From assembly GCA_030295235.1 (NCBI GenBank), contig AP026132.1:186001-250000 (forward strand): 64,000 nucleotides of DNA. Reading direction: 5' to 3'. The notes beneath the pieces were generated by a model that was not told the origin of the DNA, made no database searches, and saw only the letters and a program-made list of their open reading frames with translations. Below, piece after piece: positions 53,115-63,666 of the stretch; the first letter of the stretch is position 1; each line of letters begins with the position of its first letter. The translations under genes were made by a program, and so were the position numbers. This stretch comes from Fistulifera solaris (lineage: Eukaryota; Bacillariophyta; Bacillariophyceae; Naviculales; Stauroneidaceae).

Positions 53115-53606
53115 TCTATTTTTAAATAAAAATACAATCCTTATCCGTGAAGTGTGTCGATAATAGTTTGAATTCAATAATGATATAATGATGGGAGCAG
53201 AAAAATTCCCGATGTCGTCATCCGTCGTCGTCGGTCATGTGTCATGTGGACGATGCGGCGCTTTTTTGTTGGAGACAAAGTAAACGGGGTCCGTCCGTCG
53301 ACATCATTCCCGGAACAATTGCCGCCTACTGTTGAATCTATAATAAATAACGACATGCTTTCATTCACAGAATAACGGCAACGTTAACATAGTTACACGT
53401 CTACGAAAAGGTCTCCTAAACAATTCAAACAGAAAGTTGCCGCAAACATGTGGGATAAACAGCTTCTAAGAAGTGAATAACGTCGACTATCGTTTATTGA
53501 GAACTCATTTCGTGAAGCCTTCATTCGACATGCGATGCGATCGATCGATCGATCGATCACACAAATTGAGGAACAATAAAATGCATTGTTGCCTTCAAAT
53601 TCAACC
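53115..53606. other. Divergent promoter region with GATC microsatellite
   Basis: About 490 bp between the ZNF706-like gene (minus) and MAP65 (plus). A run of GATC repeats lies at about 53538-53559, about 50 bp before the MAP65 ATG. No gene seen. Confidence 0.55.
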
Positions 53607-55373
53607 ATGACTTCGATAGGAAAACGTCTAAATTCACCTACGGTAAAGTTTGACGAGTCGTCTTTTATCGCATCGGATAGTATGCTGGCGAGCCCGCTCA
53701 GTATGCCACGAAACAATCACAATGGAGATCACGGCAAACGAAACACGGCAGCGTTTACACCCATTTTGACTCCCAAGGGTGACCGCAGTGGTAGCATCGT
53801 TCCCACACTGCTGTCACCTTCGCGTACAATTACGGAAACGTTAGCGACTTTAGCGGCGTCAACGGGAAATCAGCTGGAAGAGATTTGGGATGAAGTCGGA
53901 TACAGTCCCGAGGATCGAGCCGCACAACTTTCTGACCTTCTGGTCAAATTTCAAGATATATGCGCAGAAAAGATTGCGGAAGAACGGAACGTTGCAGAAA
54001 CATTTCGTCAGACAATTGTGCAAGCGAAAGACGAAATCAAGAAGACGGCTTCGGCATTAAAGGTGGCTGTTGATCCCAAACTTCTTCGGGAGAGTTCCGA
54101 GCACACTCTTTCTGATGAACTTGCGATGCTCGAAACAACTCTGGAAGGTCTTCGAGAAGCAGCAGATACAGCAAAAGAGGATTTGAAAGAATGTCTGGAA
54201 TATCTTATTGAGTCACACGCCGCCTTAGGCCTTGAATTGGACCCATCATGGCGGGACATCGAGTCAGATTTGACCGCCCGTCGCAGGGAAGAATTTCACA
54301 GAAAAAAGACGGAAATGAAGGAGGAAATTAGTTCACGTTGTTCGGCTGTTATTCAATTAGTCCGAGACTGTCAGCATCTCATGGCTGATTTGAAGATCGA
54401 AGCGGAACGAGACGGTACGGCCTTTGATCGACGAGTCGCGGGTTCTCTAGTACGATCAAAAGAGGGCAGCTTTATCATGTCTTCAAAATTTGCGTCGGAT
54501 TCTTGTGTCGGAATCAGTGCGTCTGCCATAGAAGATTTAACAAACCGTGTTGCAGAACTTCACAAGGAGAAGCGAGCAAGAAAAGTACAATTGGAAGAAA
54601 TGGGCGGGGCGATTGCTATGCTCTGGGAAAAATTGCACATACCGGAGGAGGATCAGATTGCGTTTACAGAAAGTGTTCAAGGTTTAGGACTAGACACAAT
54701 CGAGAAAGGCAAGCGAGAACTTGAGCGACTACAAGCTCTCAAGTCACAAATGCTTGGAAAGTTGATCCAAGAGGCCAGAGACAGGATTGTAGAGCTATGG
54801 GAACAAATCGACGCTCCCCGCGAATACCGTGAACAATTCACTCCGTTTAAGATCCAGCTAGAGGACTGTTTTGACGATAAGCTGCTGGAGCAACACGAAG
54901 AGTATGCCTACAATCTTTATTCAAGGCTGGAACAGATGAAACCCATTCTTCGGATAATCGAGCGCCGCGAAGCTATTGTCCGTGAAAGATTTGAATACGA
55001 AGAACTCCAGAAAGATCCCGACCGTCTGCAACAACGCGGTGCAGCCATGACACGGCAGCTGATGGAGGAAGAGAAAATGGCCAGACGAATTAAACGGGAG
55101 CTGCCTCGCTTGACAGAGGTCCTCATCGAGAAGCTGATCGAATGGAAGGATTTGAACGGCGAAGACTTTCAATACAGAGGAGAGAAGTACTTAGATTTAA
55201 TGGAAAGACAGGAGGAAGAGTGGAATCAATATAAGGCCGAGGAGCTGCAACGGAAGCTGAAGAAGAAGCAAGAAGAGAAATGCATGAAAGAAAATAAGTT
55301 TAGCTCAGCGCCCCTGTTTGCCCGCCATGCGGCCGGGAAGAAAAAAGAGAGGTCCACTGGGGGACGTACCTAG
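53607..55373 (+). CDS. MAP65/PRC1/Ase1 microtubule cross-linker
   Basis: This is an intact single-exon ORF of 588 codons from ATG 53607 (MTSIGKRLNSPT). The 70-aa N-terminal tail is Ser/Pro-rich with possible phosphorylation sites (LLSPSRT). Long coiled coils follow. The family core is at 340-500: AIAMLWEKLHIPEEDQIAF, ARDRIVELWEQIDAPREYRE, then the spectrin-like microtubule-binding end RQLMEEEKMARRIKRELPRL, LIEWKDLNGEDFQYRGEKYL. The basic C-terminal tail (KKKQEEKC...) may add microtubule binding. The role is bundling antiparallel microtubules in the spindle midzone or cleavage apparatus. No frame break in this gene. Confidence 0.92.
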   Translation: MTSIGKRLNSPTVKFDESSFIASDSMLASPLSMPRNNHNGDHGKRNTAAFTPILTPKGDRSGSIVPTLLSPSRTITETLATLAASTGNQLEEIWDEVGYSPEDRAAQLSDLLVKFQDICAEKIAEERNVAETFRQTIVQAKDEIKKTASALKVAVDPKLLRESSEHTLSDELAMLETTLEGLREAADTAKEDLKECLEYLIESHAALGLELDPSWRDIESDLTARRREEFHRKKTEMKEEISSRCSAVIQLVRDCQHLMADLKIEAERDGTAFDRRVAGSLVRSKEGSFIMSSKFASDSCVGISASAIEDLTNRVAELHKEKRARKVQLEEMGGAIAMLWEKLHIPEEDQIAFTESVQGLGLDTIEKGKRELERLQALKSQMLGKLIQEARDRIVELWEQIDAPREYREQFTPFKIQLEDCFDDKLLEQHEEYAYNLYSRLEQMKPILRIIERREAIVRERFEYEELQKDPDRLQQRGAAMTRQLMEEEKMARRIKRELPRLTEVLIEKLIEWKDLNGEDFQYRGEKYLDLMERQEEEWNQYKAEELQRKLKKKQEEKCMKENKFSSAPLFARHAAGKKKERSTGGRT

Positions 55374-56030
55374 CACTTCAAACGCAGAGCGACCAGTGGG
55401 AAAAGGCTACGATTTGAAGAAAGCGACAAGCATTCGCTACAATCGTCAAGCTGGAGATGAAGTAGGCCTTTGAAACCACAACTGTAGATCATTTCATAGT
55501 AACGAGTAACGTCTTCGTTCTTATGATTTTTCATGTGTCGTTTACTACGACTTAAAATTCCTTGAGCGTTGACTCTCAGACTAGTAGCAAGTTTCCGAAC
55601 ATGGATGCAACATCGGAATCATCCATGACTAGCTAGCAACTTGTTTCGGAAGATCCAAAAATAGGACCACCGCTCTCGAAGAAAAGCGCTTAACAGTGTT
55701 TAACTGGGTAGAGATCCCGCTTTGGTAGCTCCTCCTGGAAGACACGCCAAACGAATGTGAGCGAGGCTACTCAGCTCAATAATCCAGTCACAACGCAAGC
55801 CTACTAAAAAAAACTCTCTGGAGTAAGGGAATAGACACGTTTATGACAAGCGCTAGTTCTTTCCTTTTCAAGAGAAACAGCCCAGCAACAAGAAGCCCAA
55901 ACAGCCATAACATGCGATGAACGACACTTTAGTATAACAACGATTTCTCAGTTGTTGTTACATCCACACGAGAACAAGGTTTATTGCGAGTGTGGAGTGG
56001 TTCCAGGGGAGATACAAGTGTTTTCTATGC
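55374..56030. other. Intergenic region of about 660 bp
   Basis: It lies between the convergent MAP65 and eL27 genes. No open frame of note, no repeat or RNA gene seen. Confidence 0.55.
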
Positions 56031-56648
56031 TTAGAATCGTAGTTTCTGGAAGAAGTAAGTGCTTCCTTGTGCCTTCTTTTCGCTGGTAACTTCCTTTTGA
56101 TTCATGTATCGCTCATAGAAGACCTTCTTGAGGTTCTTCTTGACCTCAACTTTTCGTTCCACGTCGACCAAATCCGCTTCATCGACCGTCGTCTTCAAAT
56201 CAATGTCCACCACATAACGAGTCGGGAATACATGACGCACGTTCATGTACTTGACAAACGGCTTCATTGTTTTGGATCGTTTTTCCACCTTCTTCTTGGA
56301 CATGGCCTTTGTGACTTTACGGGGGTTTCGTGCCAATCCGGCTACCAGGCAGTGCGAGAAGCGGCGATCGCTGTTGCCATCATCAAAGGTCTTGACAACA
56401 ACGGCCTTTTTTGCCGGCGTGTCGTCCCGCCAAAAGAATGACAACTTTTCCTGTTTCTGTAATTATTAAAGGAAAAGAGAGGGCATTAGAATGTAGTTAT
56501 TCGATGACAATGTGTTGTGCAACAGCAACAATAAAACATCCAATCGATCAATTTGACTCCGGAAAATTGATAAAAACATCCCCACGATGTCCTCAAATTG
56601 CATCAATGAAGACACTAACGATTAATAAAACTCACTAATGATAGCCAT
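56031..56648 (-). CDS. RPL27: Ribosomal protein eL27 (frame break in an A run)
   Basis: Exon 1 is 13 nt (56648-56636, encoding MAII plus one base). A 179-nt intron (56635-56457, GTGAGT...TTACAG) follows, then exon 2 (56456-56031). The join gives MAIIKTGKVVILLAGRHAGK, the start of eL27. The run at 56407-56412 has six A/T where five are needed. With five, it continues KAVVVKTFDDGNSDRRFSHC, LVAGLARNPRKVTKAMSKKK and ends in the family's WFFQKLRF-type tail (TYFFQKLRF). Length about 145 aa, normal for the family. A very short first exon is common in ribosomal protein genes. Because eL27 is essential, the extra base is best read as a sequencing error. Confidence 0.95.
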
Positions 56649-57063
56649 GGTTGTCAAATATTATTATTCGTTGTAGCAACACGATGCTTCGAAATCCCCA
56701 GCGGCTGCTCGCGTTGATTTCGTTATTGCTTTGGTTCTTCGTTGGCCGACGCCGCAACGAAAAAGTAAAGAGAAAAGAGGTAAACAGAATCCGAAATCGC
56801 TAACCTTAATGTAGCAATACCCGTACCAGGGTAAAGCGCAACCAAAACCGGTGTGATAGTGTTACGTACAAGCGGACAACTGACGTACGCCTCTCATCGT
56901 TTGCCACCATTTTCAACGGCTCCGCCTCCCACATGGCGACGAGAAAAGCGACAGGAACAATAATAAGTTGTGACGAGAGATAAATAGAAAGCAATCATCT
57001 CTACCCAATTCATCCACGCTGCAGTATAGTTATCTTTGAAGCTGTCTTTCCATCTTATCAAAA
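56649..57063. other. Divergent promoter region
   Basis: About 415 bp between eL27 (minus) and a small membrane-protein gene (plus). Short ORFs only; no repeat. Confidence 0.5.
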
Positions 57064-57322
57064 ATGGCAGAGGAAATTGTAGCGACGAGTCCACTCGAAT
57101 ATGTGATCAACGGAGCCAAGGTAGGCGATCAACAGGTTCTGCTCGTTGTGCATGGAGTCGATAGACTCATCATTCGACCTTTTTGTGAAACAGATACTCT
57201 TTGCTTTATCACCTCTTATCGCTCTCGCGTACATTCTCTTTTCGGCATTCGAATCCCCCGAAGCAGAAGCCCTAAAACGACGAAAGAAGGGTGATTTTGA
57301 GTTGGAAGGACACGGAGAATAA
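57064..57322 (+). CDS. Small spliced single-pass membrane protein (61 aa)
   Basis: Exon 1 (57064-57120) encodes MAEEIVATSPLEYVINGAK. A 73-nt intron (57121-57193, GTAGGC...GAAACAG) follows. Exon 2 (57194-57322) encodes ILFALSPLIALAYILFSAFE, then a short charged tail ending ELEGHGE. Supporting points are an ATG after AAAA, canonical splice borders, preserved frame and one clear membrane helix. No family recognised. The size and shape resemble small subunits of respiratory or photosynthetic complexes, but no targeting peptide is visible. Whether it is real depends on transcript evidence. Confidence 0.5.
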
Positions 57323-57599
57323 AGAATCGAACAAGAGTTCTGTTCTTCGGTATGCAACGATCTATTCGCACTCGTTTGGGCGCTTGACAATTTGGTATAA
57401 ATGAAAAAATAATAAAATCAAACAAAATTTATTGTACACTGTCAATCAAAGACAGGTCGATCGTCGTACACATGCTTCATTGCTTCTTCTTTTCAAATGA
57501 CAAACTGCCGCTTTGTCCCTTAGATGCAGTTGCCGACCTGCAACCTCAAGCAAGAAATGATTTTGCTCCAAAATTATGTTATGTTCTTTCGATACCACT
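57323..57599. other. Intergenic region
   Basis: About 275 bp between convergent genes. Nothing seen. Confidence 0.45.
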
Positions 57600-58157
57600 T
57601 CATGGCGATTCTTGTTTCAGGAAGGGTGCTTGATTGTTATCAAAATCTGGATCGCAGTGACACGGATGGATCCGTTGTCCCGAAAAGGCACATACGTACA
57701 TGCGCTCATCTTCTACGACGGTTCTCCAATTCCACCTGCCCAACGGTGTGAGGACGATACGATACTCTGTACACCTGGATTTTACAAAAAGAACGTACCC
57801 TTCAGCAGCAAATTCTACGACATTCCGTGCGGCATTCTGCTGCAATTCCAGTCGATTCGACCACAATTTGGACCGGACCTGACGACTATATTCGTTCCGC
57901 ATCGGAATGGCCATCACTGTCACGGATTCATTGAATTGCAGAGAATGACGTTTTCGTCGTTTGGGTGAATGTCGCGTTTCGTCCGAACAGGTTGGCTCGT
58001 TGTTGTTCTCCATCGACGACTCATCGACGGTTCTCGCGACGTCGACTGCCAGGAGCTCATTCTGAGATCGCGTCGCGTTGGGAAACTTGTTCGAGGTGGA
58101 CTGGAACAAAGTGTTGCGAGCCTCCATCGGAGCTCGCAACGTGGCTGTTGATATCAT
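57600..58157 (-). CDS. Diatom/stramenopile-type conserved protein with SLQFNESV...IPMRNEYS motif
   Basis: Exon 1 (58157-57799) and exon 2 (57735-57600) are joined across a 63-nt intron (GTACGT...GGGCAG), completing VVEFAAEGWNWRTVVEDERM. The core reads SLQFNESVTVMAIPMRNEYS, RSKLWSNRLELQQNAARN, then YVCAFSGQRIHP. I recall this pattern (F-N-E-x-V-x-V-x-P-I-P-M-R-x-E-Y-S, then LWS and a W-x-x-V-x-E-D-x-M tail) as a domain repeated across diatom genomes with no known function. The N-terminal 70 aa are polar, with a basic PKRRKRH stretch just before the domain (a possible nuclear signal). A nuclear or cytosolic regulatory role is only a guess. Confidence 0.65.
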   Translation of the reverse strand: MISTATLRAPMEARNTLFQSTSNKFPNATRSQNELLAVDVARTVDESSMENNNEPTCSDETRHSPKRRKRHSLQFNESVTVMAIPMRNEYSRQVRSKLWSNRLELQQNAARNVVEFAAEGYVLFVKSRCTEYRIVLTPLGRWNWRTVVEDERMYVCAFSGQRIHPCHCDPDFDNNQAPFLKQESP

Positions 58158-58769
58158 AATGTTGAGTATTCTTTTGACGACTCTTCTGTAGTCTTATGCG
58201 ACGCTTGCTAACGCGGACCGAATGAATGAAGAGAAGATCCATTTCGGTGACACGACGAAAAAGAGCATCACGTCATTCAAAACAACGAGATCATCGACAC
58301 TCTTTTCCGAAAAGTGAAGTCGAGGAAGCAAAAAATCATCCCAAGGGGCACACGTCATTCTCATCCGTTGCATGTCACTCTCAACGGACAGTATCTTTTG
58401 ATAGTATCGTACCGGTTCTCTATTCCACGAAAACAATGAGCTAAATGAACGAGTAACGCATTCTGAGAACTGTTTTCCTGCAATGCTGACCGATCGGAGT
58501 GCACTAAGGGAATCAATATATAAGTTCATCACTGGTACTCCAATACTGTCTACAAAGTAGACGAACGAAAACAACTTTAGTTTACTTAGGCGCAGTATCG
58601 AGTCCCACTATCCGTTGCAAAATTGAGGTGCAACACGCGAAAGCGGATGCGTTTGTTACGGAGTATGTTGTGACCGATGAAAGAACCTTTACGATTGAAG
58701 AGATAAATAACAAGGTCTTGTTCATTAAATCTAGCGTCTGCAGTCTCTCCTTTCTTTAAACAACAAACC
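58158..58769. other. Divergent promoter region of about 610 bp
   Basis: Between two divergent genes. ORFs on either strand here lack family features. No repeat or RNA gene seen. Confidence 0.5.
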
Positions 58770-59870
58770 ATGGATCCCAACATTAACCCTGAAACTGGCG
58801 AAACAGTGGCGTCCGGACGATCCCCACGGTTCAGCATGTGGGTCGCCCTGACGGTGTTTAGTGTGATTGTTTTGGGAGCTTCCGTTGAAGTGGTACGTAA
58901 GATTCATGCAAAATTTGTTGCGGTTTGTGTTTCTCGCCTTTTCTGTATAAGTAGCGGTTCGTACTCTAGCCGTTCTTCCCAAAAATCATCTCACTCCTTT
59001 AGCTTTTTATAATAGAAAAACGATCAATTCTGGCCCGACTCCGAAGTCAAATGGGCCGTCGCGTGTTCCTCTCTGACGGCCGTCGTCGGCGCTGTCATCT
59101 CGGCGGTGCACATGTCCCCGGTCGCTTCTTCCATCATAATTGGCACGCCCATCGAAGGTGTCTTGGCGTTGTTGTTAGATATTTTCTGGGGATGCACCGT
59201 CGGAGTTGTCAACAAATCCGATGACGATCAAATGTTCGCCAACGCCGCTTCGGTGCGCAATGCCAATCTCTATTACTTTTCCTGGGCCTGCTTTGTGACG
59301 GCCACCGTGTTGGTCGTCAATTACGCCCGCCATGCGTACGGACTTGATATGGTGGCCGAAGTCCGCAACCGTGGTGCGCGTCTTAGTGCTTGGGCGGCCC
59401 TGGTTGCCACCAGTTTGATTGTGATGGGTTCCAGTGCGCGTATTTTGAATTCCAACTGTCCCATGGCGTCGGATCCTTCGCAGTCGGTTGGCACTGAATC
59501 GAAAGAAGCTTACTTTGTTTCGGAAAGTTACTGTCCTCGCACCAAATTTGGTGTGGCGGTCGGATGTTTGGGAGTGTTCACGGCGTGTACGATTGTGGCG
59601 TGCAAACTGATGCTGTCCGTGGTCCCCTTTTCGTTGGAATTTCGCGTCTCCTTGGTGACTTGCTTGGTGAACGCGTTTGGGGTCGCGTACATTACGTCAA
59701 ACTCGGGACCGGGCTCGTACATTGGCAATTTATATTATTTCACTTGGATGTCCTTTTTGTTGTCCGTATACCTTCTCATTGAATGCTTTCATGAAATGCG
59801 TACCGCCCCGCCGATCAGACGGGCGAGAATGGTACTGATACACAAAAGGACGGAGGCGAATTACCGGTAG
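58770..59870 (+). CDS. Multi-pass membrane protein of unknown function
   Basis: Exon 1 (58770-58892, 41 codons) starts MDPNINPETGETVASGRSPR and includes one helix (MWVALTVFSVIVLGASVEV). A 123-nt intron (58893-59015, GTACGT...ATAATAG) follows. Exon 2 (59016-59870) restarts KNDQFWPDSEVKWAVACSSL. About eight hydrophobic helices can be drawn over 325 aa, in two similar halves (LYYFSWACFVTATVLVVNYA and LYYFTWMSFLLSVYLLIECF), suggesting an internal duplication. No named family recognised. The YYF(S/T)W motif repeats and the short basic C-terminus are distinctive. Both splice borders are canonical and the frame is intact. Confidence 0.72.
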
Positions 59871-59988
59871 AGCCCTTGGATGACGTCTAAACGACAAAGT
59901 TGATTGTTGCACAATGTCGTTTCTAATAGTATTATAAATTTATTCATTCAAGCATTAGTACAACGTTAGTATAGCTAGCCGTCACCTT

Positions 59989-60772
59989 TTACAATTGCTT
60001 CTTATCGGACACGGTCGCAGGACTGTTGATGCACACGGACAAGACGTACGTCCAGAGACTGGTGACGGCCAAGACCACCAAGGATGAATAGAATTCGGAT
60101 TTTTCCGACGGCGTCCGGGGTGGCATCCTGCTGAAGGTAAAATTGTTGCGAATCCAATCTTCGATTTGTTCATTGAATTGATATTGATCCAAGGCAGCCG
60201 TCAAGGCACTCCCCAAGGCAATCGCCGTCAAGCCAATGGGAACATTCGCCATCAACGACTGCAGGTAACGATCGGGCCATCCAAAGACGAGGAGACACGT
60301 CATGACGTGTTGCAACGGAATAAAAAAGAAGATAGAGGCACGAATACAGTGTGGGAGCGGGTATTTTTTGAAAAGAATGAACGGCTGCATTGTACGCAAT
60401 CATGAACCATATACTGGAACATAAACCATTGAAACCGAACCGTACGTGCAAGGGGATTTTGTTTAAAAGAGGATGCAGTAGCCGGGGTTCGTGTTGTTGG
60501 AGTAGTAAAGGAGTGAGACTTCCTCGACTTTTCGGGGCTTCTTCGACACTGATTCGGCGATGCGTGGGTGATATCGCTGTTGTTGTTGAAGCAATTTCGT
60601 CAAGTGTCGCATTGGAGTGATAACGTGGATTGTCGGAAAGCCGCCGTCGTGAAGTATCCGACGCATGAAGGTGCGCCTCGACATCATCGTGATAGGGCAA
60701 GGGACTTTCTCGAGCCTCTTTGGTGCGACGAGGAGAGATTGCCTCAATGACCGACGTTATTCTTCGTAGCAT
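59989..60772 (-). CDS. Multi-pass membrane protein, possibly GtrA-like (one frame break)
   Basis: The first frame (from 60772, MLRRITSVIEAISPRR) has a polar N-terminus of about 100 aa, then helix VRFGFNGLCSSIWFMIAYNA. One base must be removed from the T6 run at 60364-60369 to join SFQ-KYPLPHCIRASIFFF, then LTAIALGSALTAALDQYQF, a charged loop and a last helix (SSLVVLAVTSLWTYVLSVCI) before KKQL. The VRFGFNG opening and the EDWIRNNFTFSR segment resemble GtrA-family proteins (four helices, polyprenyl-linked sugar transfer), but the match is weak. Function otherwise unknown. Product about 260 aa. Confidence 0.5.
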
Positions 60773-61173
60773 TGAGTAGATTGTTTAGTATTGATTGTAA
60801 TTACTTTCCTTGTATTGAACATTAATGAATGATGAGTGATGAACGATGAGTGTTTCATCGCACGTTATTGAAGGAAATAATATAGCAAGGGGAATGAGCA
60901 ATGAGCATGTGTACTTTCCAAAGGAGTCTAACTTGTCACACCCCAAATAATCGTACCGGTTATTAATTTTGATGCATCAGTTTGTCATACATAGCGAGAT
61001 TCAGAACCGTTTACGTATTTTGAAACTTTCAGCCATCTCGCATCCATGGCATTTGTGTCATTATTATTTGTCATTTCCCTTTTGCAACACATCAAGAATC
61101 AATCGCATTGTAAATCATGAAGTACAGTTTTTTGAAAACGAGTCGGATACGAGTCTAAAAAGATATCACGCCC
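60773..61173. other. Divergent promoter region
   Basis: About 400 bp, AT-rich, with ATGATGAG-type short repeats near 60830. No gene seen. Confidence 0.5.
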
Positions 61174-62288
61174 ATGGTTCGTCGTGCCTGGTTTCGCTGG
61201 GTCACCTTTTTGTGGCTTATTGGGACCGCCGTCGTTCACCAACTCTACTATGCCCTTTACATTGAACTCGTTCCTTTGCCACCAGCACAGGAACCTTCAG
61301 ATGATGAACCATCCTTTGCGGCGTGTTTACTCATCAAAGATGACAATGATCTGTTACCCGAATGGTTGGCTTATCATTATACCGTCCTTCCGTTACGGCG
61401 CGTGGTAATCGCGGTCGATCCGCATTCCGTGCAAGATCCTGAACCGATCCTGCAGCGCTGGCGCCAAACGCCATTACAATATACCCTTTGGCAAAACTGG
61501 GACGATTCTTCACGGCAGAATGAAGACAAACAGGAACAACATCACCACGCATTGGTGCATCGACAAAACGAATTCATTCAAAAGTGTTCCGAACACTTGG
61601 AAACAAAAAGGAGCGCAATGGACAGCGTTGATTGATACGGACGAATACGTGATTCCGAATCGCTGGAGCCTGAGTGATGAACAGCTCATCATCGATGGTC
61701 ATGGTCCTCATGCGATCCAGAATGTATCGTGGCACATCCGCCAACACCTTCCCCCCGATCGGAGATGCGACGACCGTGGTGGATATTTTGACGAAACTGC
61801 AATCCGCCGGATTGGTTGGATCCTGCTATACGTTGCCACGATTGCTCGTGGGAGCCTTGGAGAATCGGACGTGTGATTCGGCATCCAGAACTACATTTCC
61901 CCAGTTGTCGACGTTGCGCTACTTCCAACACGCCGTGAAGGGCGATTTTCGACTCAACAAATTTGGGAAAGTGTTTATGGATCTGTCTCAACTATCTTGG
62001 TCGACCCTTCCATCACCCCGCAACATTCATCGGCCATACAAAGAGTACTGTGGTCCAGGAGTGGTGCATTTTCCGGATGCCTTCTTCTATTTGAACCATT
62101 ATTTGGGGAGCTGGGAGCGGTACAGCGCGCGATCGGATCCACGTCGGAACCGCGAGGAATGGGAGAAACGCGCCTTTGTCGATGACGGGTCACCGGCGTG
62201 TGAAAGTGGCGTTTCCGAATGGCTGCCACGCTTTGTCGAAATGGTTGGTAGTGCCGCCCGGGCCCGGTATCTATTGGAGGGAACGTGA
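61174..62288 (+). CDS. GT92/DUF23-like glycosyltransferase, type II membrane protein (two frame breaks)
   Basis: The start MVRRAWFRWVTFLWLIGTAV gives a signal anchor. The catalytic domain begins SFAACLLIKDDNDLLPEWLA, with YHYTVLPLRRVVIAVDPHS, then HRQNEFIQKCSEHL, and after the first break AQWTALIDTDEYVIPN, whose DTDE is the DxD metal site of GT-A folds. The second break joins HIRQHLPP to IGDATTVVDILTKL, ending HRPYKEYCGPGVVHF, FYLNHYLGSWERY and RARYLLEGT. One base must be removed at about 61598-61609 and one C in the run at 61751-61756. GT92 enzymes add hexoses in the Golgi. Product about 370 aa. Both halves are coherent, so errors are likelier than decay. Confidence 0.72.
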
Positions 62289-62482
62289 CCGCATGCAGCT
62301 ATCGGTAATAGACAGTCATCACGCAAAAAGACGATGACGAAAAATATGTATGAACATATGAATATGGATGCCGAGGCACAAGGGATGAAAGATGAAATAC
62401 AGTATAGAATGCTTTTATATAAATCATACATTATATTATTATATATTCTAATGTGGAACATGGAGAAAGGCCACTCGCATTG

Positions 62483-62980
62483 TTAGAGTGACTCATCCGC
62501 ACTGTGGTCAAAGCTAATACCATTCGGTGACGAACAACGCTCTTCCCAAAAGGAGGAAGGATCTTCCGAGAGGGACTCCAGGTCCTGACACAACGAAGTG
62601 GCTTCACGAGTTGATAATGAAAAATCGTCGTCGTCGTCGTGACAATCCATGAGATCTATATCGGAGGCGAACGTATTGGGTTCAAAGAGCAGCGAGAAAT
62701 CCACGATGCAGGGATGTTCTTCCGACCAATTCAAGGGTGTCCCCCGGTCTTCGTCCCAACTCGAATGCGTGAACGGTGAAATGACGCGTCGTTCCGTGTC
62801 ACTTTCGGAGCTATCGATGGGTTGAGCGCGACACACCGTGTAGGGCTCATCCGAAGTGTCTTCCATGGTCATGTCGCGAAAGATTTCGGCTGTGGCCTTT
62901 TCCGAGACCGAGTAGGAGGAGTTGTCGTCGTCGTTTTGAATCGGCTGGAAGCTGCTGTGTTGCATGGTTACAGCGTTCAT
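62483..62980 (-). CDS. Acidic Ser/Asp-rich protein of unknown function
   Basis: This is a 165-codon intact ORF (MNAVTMQHSSFQPIQND...). It is rich in Ser, Asp and Glu, with acidic clusters (CHDDDDDFSLS, LESLSEDPSSFWEERC) and no membrane helix. The composition resembles acidic activation or scaffold proteins. No family recognised. Support is an uninterrupted frame with two in-frame ATGs at the start, and host-like codon use. Start could be MNAVTM or MQHSS. Confidence 0.5.
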   Translation of the reverse strand: MNAVTMQHSSFQPIQNDDDNSSYSVSEKATAEIFRDMTMEDTSDEPYTVCRAQPIDSSESDTERRVISPFTHSSWDEDRGTPLNWSEEHPCIVDFSLLFEPNTFASDIDLMDCHDDDDDFSLSTREATSLCQDLESLSEDPSSFWEERCSSPNGISFDHSADESL

Positions 62981-63666
62981 GTTACCCTGCGTTTGTATTC
63001 TATCTTTGATCGTTTGACAGGATGATTGAATATTGTGTCAATGGATCGACTCCTCCTCGTTTAATAATGGATGTGTTTCAATTATGTGTGACGGGGTTGG
63101 AACATTCTTATTTTTGAAATAAATACTCCGTAGTTGCATTTAGAGATGAAAAAGTGGGGCAGTTCATGTTTGGCGGCATTGCGTGATGCCGCTTAGGAAG
63201 TTGAAGGCGTTTGAATTTGTTGGGACGTTAAGCAGCGGTTATCTTTGGCGGACGCGGCGCTCGTAGTTTCGTGGTGGTTGGTTCGGTTTGGAGAAGCATT
63301 GACTTTGTCTCAACGCTCTAAGTAAATCCTTTACAAGATTGGAGATCTTACGAAGTAGTTAAGCCCCGTTGACTATTGACCTAACTCGTAAGAGTCGCAG
63401 CGGGGAACTTTCCTTCCTATCTAACATGATAGTTCCGAGATGACACTCCCGTATGAAGTGGAAAGTTTTTTCAGCGACACAGCTCGCCTTTTTAGACTGG
63501 CGGGCGTGATTCAACGTCGATTATACTTAGAGGCTTCGAGTACCGGCTCTGCGCAACGGAAAATAGCGAACTCGATTTCCTCTTCATCGCTGGAGGATCG
63601 AGGCGCAACAGCAGCGACGGCGCATCAATCCGCAAGAAGAGGAAACAAATAGCAACAACTTTCACC
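62981..63666. other. Intergenic region
   Basis: About 685 bp upstream of the terminal small gene. The 70-codon ORF at 63440 lacks features. No repeat or RNA gene seen. Confidence 0.5.
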
